Position numbers and translations under genes: made by a program. This document shows positions 56,463 to 64,000 of a stretch of DNA of 64,000 nucleotides, piece by piece. The notes beneath the pieces are model-generated. The model was given only the letters and a program-made list of their open reading frames with translations. It was not told the origin of the DNA and did not search any database. Origin of the DNA: Cryptomeria japonica (lineage: Eukaryota > Streptophyta > Pinopsida > Cupressales > Cupressaceae); contig NC_081406.1 of the NCBI RefSeq assembly GCF_030272615.1, positions 232,306,396 through 232,370,395 on the forward strand, written 5' to 3'. How positions within the stretch are numbered: the first letter of the stretch is position 1; each line of letters begins with the position of its first letter.

Positions 56463-58098
56463 TGGTGCAGGGGCACTTAGAAAATTTTGATAACTTTGTT
56501 TCCAGGATGTTGGAATCATGTTTTTAGTTTTGTAATAAGGCCAAGAGGCCATTGAGTGTGTGCTCAAATGATTGTAAGGGCCCTAGAGTCTTTGTTTGGC
56601 TAATGTTGGCATGTGAGCTCTTAAGGGTGCTAGGTAGAGCACTTAATAGGATAAGTTGTTTTTGGGTTAATGTAGGTTGGTTGATGTTGTTTTGAGTTTG
56701 TTAAGGTCATATGAGTAATTTGAAAGTGACCAAGTTTGGGTTTGAGCAAATTTGCTCACCTATGCAACAAATTGCAAAAGTTGCAAAAGTTGCTCATAGC
56801 AAATTTGCAACATTTTCATACGCCAACGACTAGTTGGTTGTCATAGTTGGTTATGAGTGTGTGTAACTAATCCAAGGCCAGTACAAGGCTTGTAAAAACT
56901 AATTATAAACATTTGTTGTTGTTGTTGTTGTTGTTGAAGATCTGAAGCAAATAGACAAGTTTTGGTTTCCCATTTGGTGTGTTCTTCCGAGTTTTTGCTG
57001 TTCTTTGCAAGTTTGTATGACCTGTACAGATTGACAAATCCAAGACAAGGTCATGGATTTTTATACTACTATATTATCTTCTTTTTGTTTTTGATTTGGA
57101 GTCTTGAAGTGTTGTAGTTTGTGAATAATTTTTATTTTATTGCAGGCGGGTTCAAGAGCCCTAAAAAATAAGGTTTTGAGAGCAAAATGGCTCCAGCCTA
57201 ACATTCCATGGTGGATATCCTCTTTGAAACCTTGTGGAATGTTATGTTGTAATGTATTCTATGTTTTCTTTTTGGTTTTGAGACTGGAGAAGCTAAGCCA
57301 AAGATTTGCCACCATAACCTAGGCTTGGCACGTTGAGCTGGCAAGCATTGGGAATCATGGATAAGAGGCCCTAACTGGGTGAATCCGGTGGGTGGAGGTG
57401 AAGTATGATTGGTTTAGAATTCCATATGGAAGTACAAACATTAAATAAACATTAGCTCACAAGGGCAATCGGACCGGTGAAGGAGTTTTAACGAATCCCT
57501 ATTTTTCAAGCCTAGAAAGGGGCAATTAGGCCTAATTAATTGGTAAGGGTTAGATATGTTAATGACAAAACCCACCTCCAGTTTTGAGATATTATGTGTA
57601 AAACCCAAAAGGGTGTCTGAAATGTAAAATATTTCATAGGGTTGTTAAGGAATTTTAGTAGATAAATGCAGAATACCCCACTGACAGGGCTACTGGAATT
57701 AGGTCTCTAGTTAGGCCTAAAAGTGTAGTTTGTTTGTAAAACACCAAACTGTTAAGTGTCAAAGCTCTTGAGTAAGGAATAGGGTTGGGAATCCTTCCAA
57801 AATAATCCATCCTAATGTGTGTAGTGTGGAGAATGAAGATCCTGTGGTAGAGGGGTTGGACTCTTCGGTTGAGTGTGAAAGGGAGTGGAAAAACAAGGTC
57901 TCCTAACCAAGAAAATAGAACTCACAAAACAACAAGTGCTTATCCTAGCCTAAGGACCTTGGGAAGGTCAGAGAGGGTAAGTATTCTAGACCCTTGGAGG
58001 GTTTGAGGTGTAGAATCATTGGATGGTTCTTGTGTAGCTTGGAGGAGATACGTAGACAAGGTAGCACTAACCGATGAGGGACAACTCACTCTACATCA
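56463..58098 (+). repeat. 5' LTR of the chromovirus
   Basis: 1,636 bp. It contains a TTG microsatellite near 56917-56937 and GGCTTGGCACGTTGAGCTGG near 57324. Collinear with 62006-63624 with scattered changes. Confidence 0.94.
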
Positions 58099-58101
58099 GA
58101 T

Positions 58102-58113
58102 TGGTATTAGAGC
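58102..58113 (+). other. Primer binding site of the chromovirus
   Basis: TGGTATTAGAGC, one change (C to T) from the initiator-Met site, a few bases after the LTR. Confidence 0.88.
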
Positions 58114-58136
58114 CAATTGATTGAACAAAGTGGTGT

Positions 58137-59180
58137 ATGTCAGACCCAGAGGTAGAGTCAGAATCCATCAGAATGCCACCAAAGGCAATGAGCCAAGAGG
58201 CCATCAGGAAGTTGGTCCAAGACATGCTTAGTGAAGCTCGAGAGAAAGAAACCAAGAAAGGCAAGGGCAAGGTCACTGAATGGGTTGATGAAACTGATGA
58301 TGAAGATGCAGATGTGATACAAGTCATAATAGAAAAGAAGGAGTTGGAAAAAGATCAATAGATCTTCTTGGATTCCCTCAAGTCACTCAATAAAGACAAC
58401 ATAGAAGGTTTACCTATCTACAATGGAAGCCTAAATGGAGAAGATTTATTGGTTTGGATAGAAGCCTTGAACAATCATTTTGAATACAAGGAAGTTGCAG
58501 AAGAAAAGAGGGTCAATTTGGCCAAGTCAATATTGAAGGGATCAGCCCTATTATGGTGGAACATGAAGCAAGAAGAAAGAGAACAAACCAGGAGGAAGAA
58601 GATCACCTCTTGGGAGAGAATGAAGATCAGGAGTAAAATTCAATTTCTACCTATAGATTATGAGGTGTAGATGCACAAGAAGTTGCAAAATTTGAAACAA
58701 AGAGAAATGGATGTGAGTACCTATATAGAGGAGTTCAAAAAGATTACCCTAAGAGCTAAGAATCAAGAGGAAGAAGTGGAGACAGTTGCAAGGTACTTAA
58801 ATGGCCTTAGAAAAAACATTCAAGATGAGATCAACATGATAACACCTGACACAGTCCATAAATGCTTTTAGTTAGCCTTGAGAGCAGAAGATAAGATCAA
58901 AAGGAAAGGCGAACATAATCAAAGAGGCAGAGGTGGCAGAGATTTCCAAGGAAGAGGCACCTTTGGAAGGGGCTATAACCCCAACAAGAATGAAGAAAGA
59001 ATCAATCAGAGAAAAATGGTGATAATCCTAACAAAGGAGGACAATTTAGAGGCAACTCTAGAGGGAGAAATAATTATAGAGGCAGATTTGGCAATTTGGG
59101 AAGAGGAACCACATTCTTCACTGACAAATGCTACCATTGTCATCAAGTGGGGCATACCATGAGCTTCTTCAAATTTTCTA
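58137..59180 (+). pseudogene. Gypsy Gag, decayed
   Basis: The start MSDPEVESESIRMPPKAMSQ at 58137 is 38 bases after the LTR. The capsid-like region has LVWIEALNNHFEYKEVAEEK and ILKGSALLWWNMKQ (58490-58570), the usual retrotransposon Gag core. After a basic Gly/Arg-rich stretch (RGRGGRDFQGRGTFGRGYN, 58937 onward) a knuckle CYHCHQVGHTMSFF sits in another frame near 59130, its last Cys lost. Stops at 58359, 58668 and 58869 interrupt it. The sequence then passes directly into RT without a protease. Confidence 0.9.
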
Positions 59181-59183
59181 TAC

Positions 59184-61981
59184 ATGGGAGACATGAGAAC
59201 TCAATTATTGAAGAAGCTCATACCTGGTTCAAATTTGCTAAACAAAGCTTCTTACAAAATGACACCTACTCAAAATGAGGAAATCACAAAGAAAGTGCAG
59301 GAATTTCTAGATAAGGGGTTGATAAAGAAGAGTTTAAGTCCATGTGCAATGCCTACTATTTTAGCACCTAAGAAAGATGGAAAGTGGAGGATCTGCACTG
59401 ATTCAAGGGCCATAAACAAAATCACAATTAGATACCGGTTTCCAATGCCAAGGATTGAGGATCTAATGGATTACCTAGGTGGAGATTGCTACTTTTCTAA
59501 GGTGGATTTGAAATCTAGTTATCATTAAATTAGGATCAAACCTGGTAATGAATGGAAGATAGCCTTTAAAACAAATGAAGGGCTCTATGAATGGTTGGTG
59601 ATGCCCTTTGGGCTCACAAATGCACCTAGCACCTTCATGAGACTCATGAATGAGGTTCTTGCAGAGTTCATTGGTAAGTTTGTCATTGTTTATCTTGATG
59701 ACACTGATTTTATTAGGTTAAAGGAGGAGCATATCAAACATCTGAATCAAGTTTTGAGGAAGCTACATCAAGACAAGTTGATGATCAACTTGGATAAATG
59801 TGATTTTTTCAAAAATGAATTGGTGTATCTTGGTTTTATAGTTTCTCAAGGTTGTTTAAAAATGGATCCATCAAAAGTGGAAGCAATAGTGAATTGTCCT
59901 ACTCCTAAGTCAGTAGGAGATGTAATAAGTTTCCATGGTTTGGATTCTTTTTATAGGAAATTCATTAGAGGATTTAGCCATGTGTGTGCACCTATTTTGA
60001 ATACCATCAAAGGTGGGATAAAATGTCAGTTTAAGTGGACTAGTGCAACAGACAAGGGGTTTGCGTTGTTAAAACAAAAGCTAGCAGAAATCCCTTACCT
60101 TAGGCTCCCTGATTTCAATCATCTCTTCACTATGGAGTGTGATGATAGCAAGTTGGCTATAGGGGCCGTTTTGAGCCAAGAAGGTCACTCGATTGCATTT
60201 TTCTCTGAGAAGCTCAATGAAGAAAAACAAAAGTATTCTACCTATGATCTAGAGTTATATGCCATGGTGCAAGTACTCAAGAAGTGGCAACATTATTTGT
60301 TACCTAAAGAGTTCATAGTCTACACTGATAATCATGCACTTAGTTTTTTGAATGGGTAGGATAAATTGAATCAAAAACACCTCAAGTGGGTTGAGTATTT
60401 GCAGGCCTACACCTTTTCCATTAAGCACAAGAAAGGAGTCACTAGTAAGGTAGCAGATGCCTTAAGTAGAAGGGTACTAACCATTCAAGATGTACAACTA
60501 CAAAGTGTGGGGTTAAATGACCTCAAAGACCTCTACTAAGGTGACAAATTTTGGTGAAGCATATGATGTTTTCTCAAAGTTTTCTAATGCTTGTCATGTT
60601 GCCTATTCTGATTTTATGTTGTAGGAAGGCTTATTGTTTAAAGGACACCTACTTTGCATACCACAGTGCTCTATGAGAGACAATATCATCAAGGAGAAGC
60701 ATCAAGGCATTCAAAGTGGACATTTTGGTCTTGACAAGACCTTAGAGAGGGTTGGTAGGTTCTACCATTGGCCTAGACTACAGTCAGATGTTAGAAGATT
60801 TGTGGAGTAATGTGTTGTTTGTCAAAGAGCTAAGAGTACCTCTAGCAATGCAGGTTTATTAACCTCTTGCCACACCAACAAGGCCATGGGAGCATGTGAG
60901 TATGGACTTTGTTCTTGGTTTACCTAGAAATCTAAGAGGATATGATAGTGTCTATGTCATAGTGGATAGATTCAGCAAGATGACACACTTTGTGCATTGC
61001 AAATGCACTAATGATGCCTCCTACATAGCAGGGTTGTTCTTCAAAGAGATTGTAAGGATCCACGGTTTACCTCTTAGCATCGTGAGTGATAGAGACACAA
61101 AATTTGTGAGCCACTTTTGGCAAATCTTGTGGAAGAAACTTGGTACTAATCTTTCTTTTTCATTTGCATACCATCCACAATCTAATGGTAAAACTGAAGT
61201 AGTAAATAGGTCATTGGTTAATTTACTGAGATGTCTCACCAAACATCATGGTCAAGTTTGCGATCTACTATTGGGACAAGCAGAGTATGCGTACAATGAC
61301 TCTGTCAATAGGAGCATAGGCCAGAGTTCATTTGAGATAGTATATGGATGTAATCCAAGGGGTATCTTAGAACTTAGAGACCTTAGTTCCATGGACAATA
61401 GGAGTGATCAAGGTGAAAACTTTGTAGAGAATATGAAGGAGATCCATGAACAAGTCAAGAAAACATTGTAGCAGAACAATGATAAATACAAGACACAATC
61501 AAATAAAACAAGAAGAGAAGTACGCTACAAGGTAGGTGATCTAATTATGGCCTATTTGAGAAAGGTGAGACTCCCTAAGGGAAAGCCTAGAAAGCTATGT
61601 ATGAAGATGATTGGACCTCTTAAGGTTGTGCATAAGTATGGAAACAATGCTTATGAGGTGGAACTACCACCAAACTTGGGTATATCACCAATATTTAATG
61701 TATGTTATTTGTTCCAGTACAAAGGAACTTAGTCAACTGCAAATCAAGAAGGGTCTACTGCTACTGAAGATGTAGATTGGGTACAAGACCTACCTCCAAG
61801 CCAATCGGTGACATTGGATTGCATTTTGGATTCCAATATTGTCAAAAGGACAAGGAAAAGAGTCTATAGAGACTACTTGGTTAAATGGATAAGTCTCCTT
61901 GAATTTGAAGCTACATGGATGTCTGAAGGAGATATACTATATCATGGAACCACTATTCAAGCCCTATCCACTCAAGGGACT
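59184..61981 (+). pseudogene. Gypsy Pol: RT, RNase H, integrase, chromodomain; protease missing
   Basis: RT begins almost at once: LIPGSNLLNKASYKMTP (59219), APKKDGKWRICTDSRAINK, YFSKVDLKSSYH (59490; stop 59526), LVMPFGLTNAPSTFMRLM and catalytic VYLDD at about 59690, followed by altered TDFIRL. RNase H: LFTMECDDSKLAIGAVLSQ and YTDNHALSFLNG (60320), ending VADALSRR. The integrase zinc region is in a second frame near 60690-60830 (KEKHQGIQSGHFG, CVVCQRAK). The core from 60896 is in a third frame: VDRFSKMTHF, SDRDTKFVSHFW, FAYHPQSNGKTEVVNRS. A chromodomain lies at about 61818-61945: CILDSNIVKR, YLVKWISLLEFEATWM. Normally a DSG/DTG protease precedes RT; none is seen. It was presumably removed by a deletion at about 59180. 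Confidence 0.92.
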
Positions 61982-62005
61982 TGAGTTCTTCCTACCCCAA
62001 GAGCA

Positions 62006-63624
62006 TGGTGCAGGGGCACTTAGAAAATTTTGGTAACTTTGTTTCCAAGATGTTGGAATCATGTTTTTAGTTTTGTAATAAGGCCAAGAGGCCATTGAGT
62101 GTGTGCTCAAATGATTGTAAGGGCCCTAAGAGTCTTTGTTTGGCCAATGTTGGCATGTGAGCTCTTAAGGGTGCCAGGTAGAGCACTTAATAGGATAAGT
62201 TGTTTTTGGGTTAATGTAGGTTGGTTGATGTTGTTTTGAGTTTTTTAAGGTCATATGAGTCAATTGAAAGTGACCAAGTTTGGGTTTGAGCAAAGTTTCT
62301 CACCTATGCAACAAATTGCAAAAGTTGCTGATAGAAACTTTGCGACATTTTCATACACCAACGGCTAGTTGGTTGTCACAATTGGTTATGAGAATGTGTA
62401 AATACTCCAAGGCTAGTATAAGGCTTGGAAAAAATGATGATAAATGTTTGTTGTTGTTGTTGTTGAAGATATGAAGCAAATAGACAAGTTTTGATTTCCC
62501 GTTTGGTGTGTTCTTCCGAGTTTTTGTTGTTATTTGCAAGTTTGTACAACCAGTACGGATTGACACCTCCAAGACAGGGTCATGGATTGTTATATTGGTG
62601 TCTTATCTTTTTTTTTTTTGATTTGGATTCTTGAAGTGTTGTAGTTTGTGAATAATCTTCATTTTGTTGCATGCGGGTTCAAGAGCCCTAAAAACAGGGT
62701 TTTGAGAGAAAAATGGCTCCAACCTAACATTCCATGGTTGATATCCTCTCTGATACCTTGTGGAATGTTAAGTTGTAATGTATTCTATGTTTTCTTTTTG
62801 GTTTTGAGACAGGTGAATCTGAACCAAAGATTTGCCACCATACCCTGGGCTTGGCACGTTGAGTAGGCAAGCATCGGGAATCATGGATAACAAGCCCTAA
62901 TTGGGTGAATCCGGTGGGTGGAGGTGAAGTATGATTGGTTTGGAATTCCATATGAAAGTATAGACATTAAATAAACATCATTTCTCAAGGGCAATCGGAC
63001 CAGTGAAGGAGTTTTAACCAATCCCTACTTTTCAGGCCTAAAAAGGGGCAATTAGGCCTAATTAACTATTAAGGGTTAGATATGTTAATGACAAAACCCA
63101 CATCTAGTTTTGGGATATTTTATGTACAACCAAAAAGGGTGTCTTTAATGTAAAATATTTTATAGGTTTGTTAGGGAAGTTTAGTAGATAAATGTAGAAT
63201 ACCTTGCTGACAGGGCTACTGGAATTAGGTCTCCGGTTAGGCCTAAAAATGCAATTTGTTTGTAAAACACCAAACCAGTAAGTGTCAAATATCTAGAGTA
63301 TGGATTAGGGTTTGGAATCCTTCCAAAATAATCCATTCTAATGTGTGTAGTGTGGGGAATGAAGATCCTATGGTAGAGGGGTTGGACTCTCCGTTTGAGT
63401 GTGAAAGGGAGTGGAAAAACAAGGTCTCCTAACCAAGAAAATGGAACTCACAAAACAACAAGTGCTTATCCTAGCCTAGGGAAATTGGGAAGGTCAGAGA
63501 GGGTAAGTCTTGTAGACCCTTGGAGGGTGTGAGGTGTAGAATCATTGGATGGTTCTTGTGTAGCTTGGAAGAAATACCTAGACAAGGTAGCACAAACCAG
63601 TGAGAGACAACTCATTCTACATCA
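62006..63624 (+). repeat. 3' LTR of the chromovirus
   Basis: 1,619 bp, same ends as the 5' LTR. The TTG tract near 62448-62466 is about the same size. There are scattered substitutions throughout. Confidence 0.94.
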
Positions 63625-64000
63625 ATAACTTATTCAAATTTTCATGTCAAGTTGCATAACTCTGATTTTATGAAATTTTATTGCCAATTAAGGGCCTATT
63701 TTGGCCCACCATGATCCTACACATATGCCCTAATTCCCAATTTCCATACATTACATTTTGGTGAACCTGACATATTTCATGCTTAATTCTGATTTATTGT
63801 CTCAGATCTAATTTTGTGTGCACTTTAAGATTCAAATTTGCACTCATAGTTTCTATTTTAAGTTGAATTACATAAATTTAGAGGTTAAATTCACAAAAAA
63901 CTTAATTTATTATTCTAAAAATAACTCGTGGGTTGCATAAATTTTCAAGTGTATTTTCAGATCTGATTATTATGACATGTTATATTATGATTTAAAGGCA
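63625..64000. other. Right flank, non-coding
   Basis: AT-rich sequence that would join to 56401-56462 before the chromovirus inserted. No gene or repeat recognised. Confidence 0.5.

Larger units (their letters stand above)
56463..63624 (+). mobile_element. Ty3/gypsy chromovirus, inactive
   Basis: LTRs 56463-58098 and 62006-63624 start TGGTGCAGGGGCACTTAG and end CTACATCA. Flanks ATAAT (56458-56462) and ATAAC (63625-63629) fit a 5-bp duplication with one change. Gag, RT, RNase H, integrase and a C-terminal chromodomain are in gypsy order. The protease region is missing and many stops are present. It is the only gypsy element in the window that keeps both LTRs. Confidence 0.93.

Noticed and set aside
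1-64000. tRNA, rRNA or host protein-coding genes
   Set aside because: I looked for cloverleaf-type and conserved host motifs by eye and found none I could support. The tRNA-like strings are retrotransposon primer sites.

Overview
This is a gene-poor stretch of a large nuclear genome, most likely a seed plant and possibly a conifer. I infer this from nested, old LTR retrotransposons with long LTRs, tRNA-iMet-type primer sites, Ty1/copia and chromodomain Ty3/gypsy relics, tandem arrays, and no convincing host gene in 64 kb. Almost every coding region is broken by stops and frameshifts, so the window is a graveyard of mobile elements.

Layout: (1) 1-6.3 kb, minus strand: a pol-less LTR element (A) cut by the window edge. 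(2) 6756-12060: a shorter relative (B) with perfect AAGTG target duplications, sitting inside an older relic (E, about 12066-13260). (3) 13.3-14.5 kb: a gypsy RNase H/integrase fragment, then an LTR-like stretch, an AT-rich palindrome block, a decayed multi-exon gene of unknown family (16258-18213) and a solo LTR (18294-19485). (4) 20.1-23.0 kb: three tandem-repeat arrays. (5) 23001-25901: a decayed transposase-like gene. (6) 26.4-54.3 kb: one ancestral satellite array of about 3.2 kb, split by three LTR insertions: a 3.5-kb non-coding LTR unit (28560-32075), a Ty1/copia element (32606-46627) and pol-less element D (47076-54205). The copia 3' LTR is itself split by pol-less element C (39672-46330). 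(7) 54406-55604: another solo LTR. (8) 56463-63624: a Ty3/gypsy chromovirus with a chromodomain but no visible protease.

The most interesting system is the pol-less lineage A-D. Each copy has LTRs, a tRNA-iMet-type primer site and a polypurine tract. Each encodes a coiled-coil Gag with zinc knuckles, followed by a second gene (ORF2) of about 1,100 codons. No protease, integrase, reverse transcriptase or RNase H motif is visible in any of them. ORF2 keeps the same blocks in the same order in copies whose LTRs are strongly diverged. The lineage shares its LTR ends, primer site, polypurine-tract block and two internal LTR motifs with the copia element in this window. This suggests parasites mobilised in trans by copia-type machinery that kept their own Gag and an ORF2 of unknown function.

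Boundaries were set by matching LTR ends and target-site duplications by eye. Element A's outer LTR end, the relic E boundaries and the 14.5-15.6 kb stretch remain uncertain.
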